Part shown: positions 47,600-55,501 of the stretch, piece by piece
Layout of the letters: the number at the start of each line of letters is the position of its first letter
Position numbering within the stretch: position 1 is the stretch's first letter
Source of the DNA: Pedobacter sp. PAMC26386
GTDB taxonomy: Bacteria; Bacteroidota; Bacteroidia; Sphingobacteriales; Sphingobacteriaceae
NCBI GenBank assembly: GCA_014302835.1
Contig: CP060294.1
Location: 2,319,067 to 2,383,066, forward strand
DNA length: 64,000 nucleotides
Direction of reading: 5' to 3'
Program-made: the position numbers and the translations under genes
The notes under the pieces: generated by a model
Database searches by the model: none
Told to the model about the DNA's origin: nothing
Seen by the model: the letters and a program-made list of their open reading frames with translations, nothing else

Positions 47600-47834
47600 A
47601 TAATTTGTCCTATACTAGGATAAGTTTACCTATTGGCCGTTCTTCAGAATATGATGGAGTAAGTTGGCGAACGGATATAAATAAATGAAGGACTAATGTA
47701 TTAGGATATTAGGAGGCAAAAAATATAAAAGCCTAGGGAATTTCGAAACAGAATACGAAGCTGCCATTGTAAGAGATAAGTACATATTAACAAATAAAAC
47801 AGAGGATAGATTATTATTAATTAACAATTGGTGA
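47600..47834 (+). pseudogene. Decayed AP2-domain (homing-endonuclease-type) fragment
   Basis: One frame reads GRSSEYDGVSWRTDINK and stops at a TGA that would be Trp (TGG) in the family. After a one-base shift the next reads GGKKYKSLGNFETEYEAA-IVRDKY and stops at 47834. Together these follow the AP2 integrase-like DNA-binding pattern 'S-x-Y-x-GVSW...GGKxxxLGxFxTExEAA' seen in phage-type HNH homing endonucleases. The nuclease part is not visible. An HNH gene lies 0.85 kb downstream, but its own domain order differs. Confidence 0.5.
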
Positions 47835-47933
47835 TATTTATATAATAAAATAGCTAATCAACTGTTGTATATTTTTATTTATTATTTTATCTTGTAATAA
47901 AAAATAACAATTACTTACCTAAATTATTAATTT

Positions 47934-48425
47934 ATGAAAAATTTTAAATTTACAATGCTCATTGCCCTGGTCTTGGGACTATTCACCACATTTAATGCAA
48001 ATGCTCAATTACAGCATAATTTCAGTGTCTACCTTTATAAAAATGGTGCATTTTTAGCGGGTTTTGCAGGGATGACTTTTAATGATCCGAACCTTAAGAA
48101 TGTGAACTACGGACAAATTGTTAATATGAGGGATTATGACGCTGCTACTGGTGGCAATCTAAACGATAAAGCCAATAATGCTATGATTAGTGCAGATGCA
48201 GGTACGACAATAACATTTTATAAAAATGCAGATGCCGATTATTCGAGAGGGCAATGTATTGTTTATGTAAAACAAAGTTTTGTTGGGTATAGACTGACTA
48301 GTTTAGAACACACATATGAAGATGCTTATATTAGAGTAGTATTTTATTCAGAGGGTAGAAATTCTTTGAATGGAGAGCTTTCCAGCATCGTGGTAACTGC
48401 TCCGCCAATAACATGGGGTAGGTAA
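47934..48425 (+). CDS. Exported protein of unknown function, 163 aa
   Basis: There is a clear signal peptide (MKNFKFTMLIALVLGLFTTF...ANA). The mature ~138 residues are beta-rich with repeating tyrosines (FSVYLYKNGAFLAGFAGMTF, ITFYKNADADYSRGQCIVYV, YEDAYIRVVFYSEG) and a single Cys. The repeat of 'xYxxG' strands recalls small beta/gamma-crystallin-like folds, but I cannot support that. It is monocistronic with its own terminator at 48481. Confidence 0.7.
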   Translation: MKNFKFTMLIALVLGLFTTFNANAQLQHNFSVYLYKNGAFLAGFAGMTFNDPNLKNVNYGQIVNMRDYDAATGGNLNDKANNAMISADAGTTITFYKNADADYSRGQCIVYVKQSFVGYRLTSLEHTYEDAYIRVVFYSEGRNSLNGELSSIVVTAPPITWGR

Positions 48426-48480
48426 TAAAGAAAAATCTGGCAATTAAAATATAAACCACTAATATCAAACCACCCGTTAA

Positions 48481-48509
48481 GGAGCCTTTCAGAAATGAAG
48501 GGCTTTTTT
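48481..48509 (+). terminator. Terminator hairpin, repeated at 53402
   Basis: GGAGCCTTTCAGAAATGAAG then GGCTTTTTT: AGCC and GGCT form the stem, followed by T's. The first 28 bases recur exactly at 53402-53429. Confidence 0.7.
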
Positions 48510-48680
48510 GTGATAAAAGGTCAGTCTAAATAAATCGACGGGCCTTTTAAGTGACGTAAATTGATTATATTTTTGACACCGAAAATATCTACTTTGCAAA
48601 AGTCCTGTTTTGCGGGGGGAGGTCAACTATACCCATCCCCTAGGAACTATGAATTTAATTTCTACAGATAACATCCAAGC

Positions 48681-49091
48681 ATGAATAAAGAGGAACTGCG
48701 AAAAATATTCAACCAGAAAAAGCAGAAAACAGACCCAAAAACTTTAAAAATTATAGATGGATTTATGAACGCCACATTTAATGAATTTCAAAACTGGTTC
48801 AAGATGGAGAAATTCATTAAAGGATGCCATTATTGTGGTACTAGCAATGAAAAAAGCTTCGAACTATACCAATTGCAAAGAACCGGGCTCCGCCCTGACG
48901 CAACACGAGGAGGTAAGCGGGGGAAACGACTAGAGTTGGACCGAAAAGATCCCTTTAAATCTTACGATGATTTAGATAATGTAGTATGGTGTTGTTACTG
49001 GTGCAATAATGCTAAATCCAATTTCTTCACCGCTGAGGAATTTATGCTAGTAGCAAAAGCTATTGGTGAAGCGATAAAAAAGATAATTTGA
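48681..49091 (+). CDS. HNH-endonuclease-fold protein, 136 aa
   Basis: The protein has a zinc-ribbon HNH layout: Cys49-x2-Cys52 (GCHYCGTSN), the nuclease strand LELDRKDP (an Asp where many members have His), Asn100 in DLDNVVWCCYWCNNAKSNFF, and Cys105-x2-Cys108 completing the zinc site. An N-terminal helical extension of about 45 residues may bind DNA. It could cleave DNA as a homing-type or defence nuclease. It is monocistronic and preceded by a G-rich stretch GCGGGGGGAGGTCA (near 48608) that looks like an old IS end. Confidence 0.8.
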   Translation: MNKEELRKIFNQKKQKTDPKTLKIIDGFMNATFNEFQNWFKMEKFIKGCHYCGTSNEKSFELYQLQRTGLRPDATRGGKRGKRLELDRKDPFKSYDDLDNVVWCCYWCNNAKSNFFTAEEFMLVAKAIGEAIKKII

Positions 49092-49281
49092 AATCAGAAT
49101 ATGCAAAAGGCATAACAATGGATAAAGCGCAAACCCTTTCTTCTATAACCTAAGGCATTCAAGTTTCCAGCTAAAATCCTTTAATTGCTCCATATGATTA
49201 TTATTTATATTCTGAAACAGGCATAAAACAAATCAGGTAGAAATTTGTTGTCAAATAATAAATTAAATTAATCTCTTGACT

Positions 49282-50223
49282 ATGTCTCGATTTAGCTTGT
49301 TTTCTGATGATACCGAACCAAACAAAAAAATACCGGAATCTATAACAACTAATACAGTTGTGTTTTCCCTGGGAGATTTAGCCAGAAAAAAATATCAAAG
49401 CAGACATAATACAGAAATGTCTATTAATGGGTCCTTAATCACCGATTTTTTTCATGAGCAGGAATTTGATTTGGAACTTATTGCAAGGGGGACAATTTAT
49501 CACATGCTCCTATCCGTTAATAAGTCAAATTATGAGGATGGTTTAGGGTTAAAAGAAAAACTTGGAGGTATATTGAAAAAAGTTACGGATTTGAAAAATG
49601 TCCTCGAATTTGATCTCAATCCCTCAGGCAAAATAAAAGACGTGACTAATAAAGTCTTTTTGAAAGAAAAGTGGGAAACGCTAAAAGCTAGTTTACTTTT
49701 GGAAGCCGAAATCCAAGCACTTCCTGCTGATATACTACGTAAAATGATGGCTAAGGGAGATGAAGAATATATGCCAAGCTATCCTTTGCATAAGGAACTT
49801 GAGAAATCACTGTTCCATTCTTCTCTATTCAGGGGGTTTTATAATCAACCATTTGTGTTGGGAGATCGTTATCCGGTTGCAAATGTTTTAATCATGTCTA
49901 CTTTTTTTGAAGAACTTAGTATTCCAATGCGGGTTCATTTGGAAGTTGCTTATGACGAACAATATGATGAATACATTTTAAAGTATGAAGGCAATGTCGA
50001 CAAGTTAAATTTTGACACCCAGAAAGCAAAGTCCTTGTATAACAAACAATATCCATTTTTACAGGAGAAGTTTGAGCGTTATACTTTTGATTTTCAAGCA
50101 CTATATGTTCTCAATAAGCAGGATAACTGGCTAAAGTTTGCAAGAATAACAGTGAATGAAAAGATAAACCAATCTATTGAAAGTGTAATAAATTTAGAAA
50201 TGGAGGAGGTGTATAATGGCTGA
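49282..50223 (+). CDS. T6SS adaptor/chaperone-like protein (relative of the 31848 protein)
   Basis: The 313-aa protein starts at the ATG 49282 (MSRFSLFSDDTEPNKK), preferred over an in-frame TTG two codons earlier. It has no signal. Middle blocks (FDLNPSGKIKDVTNKVFLKE-KWETLKAS, KSLFHSSLFRGFYNQPFVLG) follow the same pattern as the adaptor next to VgrG at 31848, and it too stands directly upstream of a PAAR-like effector, overlapping it by 8 bases. I infer that it loads this effector on a spike made elsewhere. The family is unnamed to me. Confidence 0.6.
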   Translation: MSRFSLFSDDTEPNKKIPESITTNTVVFSLGDLARKKYQSRHNTEMSINGSLITDFFHEQEFDLELIARGTIYHMLLSVNKSNYEDGLGLKEKLGGILKKVTDLKNVLEFDLNPSGKIKDVTNKVFLKEKWETLKASLLLEAEIQALPADILRKMMAKGDEEYMPSYPLHKELEKSLFHSSLFRGFYNQPFVLGDRYPVANVLIMSTFFEELSIPMRVHLEVAYDEQYDEYILKYEGNVDKLNFDTQKAKSLYNKQYPFLQEKFERYTFDFQALYVLNKQDNWLKFARITVNEKINQSIESVINLEMEEVYNG

Positions 50224-51409
50224 GCCTTACGTACATAATGAAGTGACACTTACCTGTTCCAATGGATTTCATACAAGTACATTACTTGTTAAAAACAGGG
50301 GTGTATTTATTGCAGGTGGTAAGCTGATCGCTACTTATGAGGATAAACCTAAGAATTTTGCTTGTAAATGGGCAGGAGTTCTGGTTGCTATTGTAGTAGC
50401 AGCATGCATTGCCGCTCCATTTATTGTAGCAGTACTAGCTGGGTTTTTAATTGGTATACTGGCTTCTTTATCAATTGGAGATTTATTATGCTGGATTGCT
50501 TTACGTGGGGCAACCTGGCAGGAAGTTCATAGTAAAGTGAGGATAAAGGGTATTCGTCCTTTATTAGGAGATTCAAAACTAATATGTCCGGTATTTGGTG
50601 GTGATATTAAGATCTTTTATGATGCTGAGACAGCAGGAAAACAGAATAACATTAATATATTTAATAATTCTGTTGAGATACTTGGTGCTGCTTTTATGGG
50701 TAGATCATTTAGAATGTTCGCAAATTCTATTCAAATCAGCGGATGGATAAATGCTTCTACTTCATTTGGCAGTGGTATTATAAAAAGTCTATTGATTGGA
50801 TATGGTAGTTCTGAACTTAATAATACTATATCTAATGTTATGGTAGACGAAGATCCATTAAAGGGCTCGTCAGATTTATTAACAGGTGGTGAAGACGCCA
50901 CAACGCAAAGCTATGCGATGTCTAATTATCAAAAGCCCTTTACTGACCCACTCTATACAGATGGTGAACGTGATGCTATAGTTAAAGGAGACAAGATGCG
51001 CGGGGTTCCAATTGATAGACAAAATGGAAAAATGACGGATAATGCGGGTAGATTTGACGCTTATGGAAAATCTCAGGCAGAAGTGTTTAAAGCCAATAAT
51101 CCTGTTCATCGTTATAGCCGAGGAAAAAACAGTCCACATTACAGAAGGCAGATAGGTAAGCAAGAGAAGTTGAATAGTAAAGCAAAAGCTCTTGGGGAGA
51201 AAAAAAGTGGAGAACTATCTGGCAGATATGAAAAACGGGTTACTAAGGAAGTCGCAAAAAATCTCAATCGTGCTGATTATGGTATATTAGCCGCATTTAT
51301 TGTGTCTGATTTAATTTCCCGTTATGCACAAAAGAATTTAGATAAATTTGGAATGAATAAAGAAATGCAGGCAAGGCAAGGTATTAAAATACAGGCAGAT
51401 GAACACTAA
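50216..51409 (+). CDS. Putative T6SS effector with PAAR-like tip and transmembrane segment
   Basis: The 397-aa protein is preceded by a strong ribosome site (GGAGGAGGT, 5 bases before the ATG). Residues 1-50 and 93-137 look like a split PAAR-like tip (NEVTLTCSNGFHTSTLLVKN, LGDSKLICPVFGGDIKIFYD) interrupted by two hydrophobic helices (52-92, WAGVLVAIVVAACIAAPFIV, AVLAGFLIGILASLSI), as in PAAR proteins that carry membrane-inserting segments. The C-terminal ~180 residues (FDAYGKSQAEVFKANNPVHR, YSRGKNSPHYRRQIGKQEKL) are the likely toxin, of unknown type. The next gene, a polytopic membrane protein, overlaps by 11 bases and would be the immunity. Confidence 0.6.
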   Translation: MAEPYVHNEVTLTCSNGFHTSTLLVKNRGVFIAGGKLIATYEDKPKNFACKWAGVLVAIVVAACIAAPFIVAVLAGFLIGILASLSIGDLLCWIALRGATWQEVHSKVRIKGIRPLLGDSKLICPVFGGDIKIFYDAETAGKQNNINIFNNSVEILGAAFMGRSFRMFANSIQISGWINASTSFGSGIIKSLLIGYGSSELNNTISNVMVDEDPLKGSSDLLTGGEDATTQSYAMSNYQKPFTDPLYTDGERDAIVKGDKMRGVPIDRQNGKMTDNAGRFDAYGKSQAEVFKANNPVHRYSRGKNSPHYRRQIGKQEKLNSKAKALGEKKSGELSGRYEKRVTKEVAKNLNRADYGILAAFIVSDLISRYAQKNLDKFGMNKEMQARQGIKIQADEH

Positions 51410-51872
51410 AAAAAACAATTGGGGAATTGTCCTGCTGATTAGCGTAGTAATTGGATTTGCTATAGGGTATTATCTTTCTTTTTTTCTTGGTTGTATTTTG
51501 TTTATATTGATTCACCTCCTATTTACATTATATAAAAAAGAACGCTTAAGTAGTTTGATTTGGTCACTCTTTTCTGCCTCTTTGGTTTTACCATTCGTAT
51601 TGTTATTTGTAGCTCAGTCAAATCCAGAATTTTATCAGGTACTAGGCTCCCATATCGGTCATCGTTTTTTCTCCAATTTAGATAGTCTGTACGCCATATA
51701 CGGTGGTACCTTGTTAGGTTTACTGTGTATTGGTTTTATATATCAGCAAACAAGCTTCTATCATGTCGGTTTTGGTAAAGGCGGTGGAGCCTTCTTTATA
51801 ATGGCAGGGCTTGCCGGGATACTTGCAATTATGGAATATTACAAAGTTTTTGGATTGATCTTTAAGTTATAA
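51399..51872 (+). CDS. Putative membrane immunity protein, 157 aa
   Basis: Four to five transmembrane helices (NWGIVLLISVVIGFAIGYYL, SLIWSLFSASLVLPFVLLFV, IYGGTLLGLLCIGFIYQQTS, GGGAFFIMAGLAGILAIMEY) cover most of the protein. It overlaps the end of the effector gene by 11 bases, so the two are translated together. A membrane-embedded immunity protein suggests that the effector acts on the inner membrane. The role is inferred from context. Confidence 0.65.
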   Translation: MNTKKNNWGIVLLISVVIGFAIGYYLSFFLGCILFILIHLLFTLYKKERLSSLIWSLFSASLVLPFVLLFVAQSNPEFYQVLGSHIGHRFFSNLDSLYAIYGGTLLGLLCIGFIYQQTSFYHVGFGKGGGAFFIMAGLAGILAIMEYYKVFGLIFKL

Positions 51873-51878
51873 TAGGTT

Positions 51879-51921
51879 TGTAATCTTCCTATGACTAGCT
51901 ACGTGCCAAATGATGGAATCA
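51879..51921 (+). repeat. 43-bp imperfect direct repeat (left copy)
   Basis: 37 of 43 positions match 61321-61363 (TGTAATCTTCC start, CCAAATGATGGAATCA end). It lies 7 bp after the membrane immunity gene and marks the left side of the protease/partner array. Confidence 0.7.
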
Positions 51922-52169
51922 ATTTAATTGGATCTTTTGCGCAACTACTGAACGCTAAAATCGCCCCTAATAACAGAGTCGCGTTGTAAATTTTACTTGT
52001 AAAATTGTTTCTCATTTTTAATATTTTATATTTTGTATCAAATATTAAAAGTTTATTGTTTTTTTTAATTACGTAAAGTATAATACTTATTACGTGAATT
52101 AATATCTTTTATTAATTTGTATGAATTAATAATAATATTGTGGAAGGAAGCAATGAGTTGTTTGTCGGT

Positions 52170-52340
52170 ATGTCAGAATTTAAAGCTAAATATGCTTTTA
52201 GGGCTGAAGAAATACGAGATATTGAGGATAATGATTGTACCGGTCTTTATGAGGAGGAAACTATCAAAAAGGAAAAGGCGCAGATTCTGGAGCAATCAGT
52301 AGTTGAACTAAAAGCTCTATTGAATAAACATAAACCATAA
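52170..52340 (+). CDS. 56-aa acidic small protein (copy 1 of 2)
   Basis: MSEFKAKYAFRAEEIRDIED, then NDCTGLYEEETIKKEKAQIL and a Lys-rich end. It is soluble, helical and acidic. The second copy at 58271 differs at only five codons: three conservative replacements and two synonymous changes. This favours this frame over an overlapping one beginning at 52153. The start may be the ATG at 52170 or an upstream GTG at 52140; upstream similarity begins at 52153. The family is unknown. It converges on the partner gene at 52447. Confidence 0.6.
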   Translation: MSEFKAKYAFRAEEIRDIEDNDCTGLYEEETIKKEKAQILEQSVVELKALLNKHKP

Positions 52341-52446
52341 GGATTTTTTACCAGACGCACCATTGAGGCTCCATTCTAGCAGATGGGATCTTTTTTATTG
52401 TGGCAGTTCGCTATTTTTAATAAACTTTAGAATATTATCTCTTATT

Positions 52447-53031
52447 CTAAAAAACAGCAGTATTCATTGTCTTTATTAATTTCCAAATATTATTATCCTT
52501 TTTAAATAGTAGAGTTTTCGCGTCACCACATCTGGATCCACAAACATATTCCACATATAAAATTGCAAATTTAAAATCTTTAGTAAATATAGGATGGGCT
52601 ATGTGATAGAGGCCATCACCTAGCACTGTAGTATAATCTGCTAAGATTACGGGAGAAACTAATTTACGAGTACTTTTCTCAGTCATGATTCTGGCCACAG
52701 GAGCTGAACTTTTTGACCAAGGCAAATTATTTTTTTCTGCTTGACGATATAGATCTATTGCTTTCAACTTTTTGCCTCCAATAACATCAATTGCTATTTG
52801 TAAATCTATTGTTGTCGTGTATTTAGCAGGGATTTCCATTAAGAAAATGGAGTCTTTTTTTTGTTCATGTTGTACGTAATAACTTAAAAGATCAACTGTT
52901 TCAGCAATCTCTTTTTCCTTTTGAATAGTATCATCTTTTTCTTTTACTCCTGATGTACAAGCTGTGATATAAATAAATATTAATAAAAGACAGCTTACAA
53001 GTTTAATATTCTTTTTAAGAAACATTTTCAT
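52447..53031 (-). CDS. Exported lipoprotein, partner of a truncated HExxH gene
   Basis: The 194-aa lipoprotein has a signal ending ITACTSG (Cys25). The mature region has an N-terminal helix and a beta-rich end (SPVILADYTTVLGDGLYHIA, FAILYVEYVCGSRCGDAKTL) with two Cys (CGSRC) that may form a disulfide. It lies 10 bp after the stop of the HEFIH fragment, the same arrangement as the other partner genes in this array. No family is recognised. Proposed role, by context only: inhibitor or immunity to the protease. Confidence 0.65.
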   Translation of the reverse strand: MKMFLKKNIKLVSCLLLIFIYITACTSGVKEKDDTIQKEKEIAETVDLLSYYVQHEQKKDSIFLMEIPAKYTTTIDLQIAIDVIGGKKLKAIDLYRQAEKNNLPWSKSSAPVARIMTEKSTRKLVSPVILADYTTVLGDGLYHIAHPIFTKDFKFAILYVEYVCGSRCGDAKTLLFKKDNNIWKLIKTMNTAVF

Positions 53032-53041
53032 TTGGTAGACT

Positions 53042-53317
53042 TTATAATGGACTGTATGTTATTGCTCCAGTAATTTTATCAAAGATAACTCGACCTCCGT
53101 AATATTTATTCTCGAATTGATATCCTGCATCATCTGCGTTTCCTTTATGTGGATTAAATATCTGAGTTGTATTTTCTCCAAAGTGAATAAACTCATGTAG
53201 AATAGTTACGGTAATAAACATTTCCATGGCTGTTGCATATGTTGTGGAAAAATAATTTACATCAGTAACAGTACTAGCATCAATATTAAGTAACCCTGTG
53301 GCTGCAACAATAGTTAC
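53042..53317 (-). pseudogene. Truncated HExxH metallopeptidase fragment
   Basis: The open stretch of 91 codons has no N-terminus, secretion signal or proper start; its frame opens after a TAA. It reads VAATGLLNIDASTVTDVNYF and then a zinc-protease core TVTILHEFIHFGENTTQIFN (HEFIH) with a C-terminal tail (YGGRVIFDKITGAITYSPL). Translation from Met at 53227 would give 61 residues. It resembles the C-terminal domain of a metallopeptidase toxin cut off from its delivery part. Confidence 0.6.
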
Positions 53318-53454
53318 TTATGTCTATTTTTTGCGGTTTTTTATTAAGCGAGATAAAATGTAGTCTATTTATCTAAGGCAGTTTTACCAAAACACTGTTA
53401 CGGAGCCTTTCAGAAATGAAGGGCTTTTTGTTTTGGTAGTATCTAATAAAAGGA
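53228..53454. other. Short intergenic stretch with relic repeat
   Basis: The left part holds the open upstream end of the HEFIH fragment. The right part holds a hairpin identical to the one at 48481 but not located behind any plus-strand gene. Confidence 0.4.
53402..53429 (+). repeat. Copy of the 48481 terminator hairpin
   Basis: 28 bases identical to 48481-48508. Its T-run faces plus, yet the adjacent genes are on the minus strand, so it looks like a transplanted piece of DNA. Confidence 0.65.
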
Positions 53455-53961
53455 TTATTGAACGATAAATGGTTTTAATGCTGCCTGTTTGTAAATGATT
53501 TTTATTGTTGGCAAAATAGTAACTTCTTTAGGGGAGTCATTATAATTTATATAACGATCCACCGGGATTTGAAATTCATTCTTATTTTTACCTGCGACTC
53601 TAATAGAATCTAATCTATTAGATGTAATAAAAAATGTAATTTGGAAAGTCTGTTCTTTTAATCCAGATTTGATTATCCAGGAGCCACTAGATTTTTCTAT
53701 GGCATCTTTTGCAGTACCAAAAAAAAGACCTTGAACGTTAATTAAATTTTGGATAGCAATAACCTTTCCCTTTTCTGAAACAGTAAAATTAATAGTGGAA
53801 AATCCACTCATTGGATTCTCAGCTAGCATTTTAGGTACATTAGGTTTACTAAAGAAATTTACAACTGAATTGTCTCTATTGTCATAATATATAGAGTTCT
53901 TCTGTTGAGCCCTTAAACTGATGCTTACTGTTAATAGTAAAAGAGTAGTGAAAATTTTCAT
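53455..53961 (-). CDS. Exported protein (TonB-C-like?), partner of the protease at 54011
   Basis: The 168-aa protein has a signal peptide (MKIFTTLLLLTVSISLRAQQ). The mature part has the layout of a small TonB C-terminal-like fold (FSTINFTVSEKGKVIAIQNL, SGSWIIKSGLKEQTFQITFF), but no motif settles this. It lies 49 bp downstream of the HExxH lipoprotein. Another exported protein of the array (57438) has a comparable layout. A role as inhibitor or periplasmic partner is inferred from position. Confidence 0.6.
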   Translation of the reverse strand: MKIFTTLLLLTVSISLRAQQKNSIYYDNRDNSVVNFFSKPNVPKMLAENPMSGFSTINFTVSEKGKVIAIQNLINVQGLFFGTAKDAIEKSSGSWIIKSGLKEQTFQITFFITSNRLDSIRVAGKNKNEFQIPVDRYINYNDSPKEVTILPTIKIIYKQAALKPFIVQ

Positions 53962-54010
53962 GTGTAAATATTTAAAATTGGTTGTATTTATGACTAATGG
54001 CTCTAATAGC

Positions 54011-54994
54011 TTATAATAAACATTTTGCTCGTTCCGACTTTGGTACAGATCTATTTAAAGAAATCATTTGTGATGCATTATCTATAGTAATTGAAAATTT
54101 ATTATCTTTGTTTATTTTATCTAGTAAATCTTTGTATGTAGAGGCGAAGGTATTTGAAGGTGTTTTTCCATCGTTATTTAAAGAACCAATAGCAAGTTTG
54201 AAATATACTTCTTTTGATTTTTTGTTGCCATCACTTAAGCCTACGACTTCGGCAATTGTCCCAACATAAGATGCTAATATGGTTAAGTGATCTCTACCAT
54301 TTAAAGAGGCGGATACTTTTGCATATTCACTAAGTCTTTCTAAAATTGGCTTTGAGTCATCTGCCACTACATCATAACCTTGCATCGTAGTTATATTGTT
54401 AAAATAAGCATGTATCATCTCGTGTACCATAACAGTTGAAATTAATGCTGGTGAAGAATTTTTTAACATATTTGAATTTAAATAAATCTCGGAACCCACC
54501 CTCTGTTTAGGATCACTTCTGGTTTCTCCATATGTGGTTGATCCAACACTGTTCCAGTCAAGTTTAGGATCATCAAACCAACTTAAATTAGCTTTTACAC
54601 TATCTGCACCTATTTTAATAAATGGTGCTAAAAAATCACTAAGTTGTGGGTAACTTTCTAAACTTTCCAATATTTGCGCTGCGCATGGAAATTTCTTTTT
54701 TAAACTATCAGGTTTTAGCTCAACCTTAATTGGCGTTGCGATAGGATCTCCAGTACCGCCACCACCACTTGTCCCTCCTCCAGAACTACATGACACTGAC
54801 ATTAATTCACTTGATCTCGAAACCATGTTACTCCCTTCCCACACTTCGGTAACCCAATACGTATATACGCATACTTGCTGCTTTTCGGTCATTAATTGCT
54901 TAAGATTATCGTAGGAACTATTTTTATCTTGTTTAATGTCCTTTTTAATATCTTTTTTACAGGAGTTACTCAATAAAGCCACCAGAAAAAGCAC
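54011..54994 (-). CDS. Lipoprotein putative zinc metalloprotease (HEMIH)
   Basis: The 327-aa protein starts at a GTG (54994); no good ATG is available and the signal helix IVLFLVALLSNSC gives a lipobox Cys12. A Ser/Gly-rich linker (68-83) precedes a domain starting ELKPDSLKKKFPCAAQILES, which recurs in the protein at 59130 (ELKTDSLKAKFPCADKL). The zinc motif is VMVHEMIHAYFNN (His191, Glu192, His195). It would hydrolyse proteins outside the cell or in the periplasm. The third zinc ligand is not obvious. It is followed by an exported partner. Confidence 0.7.
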   Translation of the reverse strand: MLFLVALLSNSCKKDIKKDIKQDKNSSYDNLKQLMTEKQQVCVYTYWVTEVWEGSNMVSRSSELMSVSCSSGGGTSGGGGTGDPIATPIKVELKPDSLKKKFPCAAQILESLESYPQLSDFLAPFIKIGADSVKANLSWFDDPKLDWNSVGSTTYGETRSDPKQRVGSEIYLNSNMLKNSSPALISTVMVHEMIHAYFNNITTMQGYDVVADDSKPILERLSEYAKVSASLNGRDHLTILASYVGTIAEVVGLSDGNKKSKEVYFKLAIGSLNNDGKTPSNTFASTYKDLLDKINKDNKFSITIDNASQMISLNRSVPKSERAKCLL

Positions 54995-55030
54995 TATGTA
55001 CAGTTTGATTTTCAGAAAAATTGTAGGGAT

Positions 55031-55064
55031 AACAAAAATGGGATCTAAGTTTGCATTAAATCCC
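55031..55064 (-). terminator. Terminator of array unit (copy A)
   Basis: On the minus strand GGGATTTAATG...TAGATCCC folds and is followed by ATTTTTGTT. The same 34 bases with few changes lie at 58524, including a paired change (GGGAT/ATCCC against AGGAT/ATCCT). Confidence 0.7.
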
Positions 55065-55088
55065 GTATATCACTTTTCTATGTACCAC

Positions 55089-55490
55089 CTAATAAAGCGG
55101 AGTATCATCTTGGTTAAGTTTGAAAACAAGTTTGATAGAATCACCTTTAAATGTATTTAAGTATTTTGTTTCAACTTGTTTGTAGTTAATATTTAAGCCA
55201 CGAAATCTATGTTTACCGGGTTTAACCTTAAAAGTAAAGTTCCCGTCGGCATCCGCATGATAAATATGTTTTAAATCAACCTTAACTACGCCTATTTTTA
55301 GTTTCCTATTTGGATCAACTTCTGTAATTGAGCCATAGATGACTGGATCATTTACTGATTTCGTTCTATTTATCTCAAAAGTATATGACCCATTCTTACC
55401 GGTTTGAGTACCTTTGAGTGCTGTGCAACTTAACATAGTTGCCATTATGATTATCACTGATAATAATTGATTTATTTTTTTGGTTCTCAT
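55089..55490 (-). CDS. Lipoprotein with carboxypeptidase-regulatory-like fold, partner of protease A
   Basis: The 133-aa lipoprotein (MLSCTALKG, Cys22) has a mature beta-sandwich-like region (YTFEINRTKSVNDPVIYGSI, ADADGNFTFKVKPGKHRFRG, LKIGVVKVDLKHIYH), the pattern of a carboxypeptidase-regulatory/prealbumin-like domain. It starts 11 bp after the stop of the frameshifted protease at 55502, on the same strand, and is followed by the unit terminator. The role is unknown; a binding partner or inhibitor is possible. Confidence 0.65.
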   Translation of the reverse strand: MRTKKINQLLSVIIIMATMLSCTALKGTQTGKNGSYTFEINRTKSVNDPVIYGSITEVDPNRKLKIGVVKVDLKHIYHADADGNFTFKVKPGKHRFRGLNINYKQVETKYLNTFKGDSIKLVFKLNQDDTPLY

Positions 55491-55501
55491 ATCTTATAAA
55501 T

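Larger units (their letters stand above)
47401..47933. other. Intergenic region with G-rich repeat and AP2 remnant
   Basis: 533 bp without an intact gene. The two recognisable items, the G-rich inverted repeat (47486-47569) and the decayed AP2-like frame (47600-47834), are described separately. The last 100 bp are very AT-rich and probably hold the promoter of the gene at 47934. Confidence 0.5.

Noticed and set aside
52117-52302. Alternative frame starting ATG at 52153 (MSCLSVCQNLKLNMLL)
   Set aside because: Comparison with the second copy at 58254 shows conservative and silent changes in the MSEFKAKYAF frame, so that frame is the coding one.
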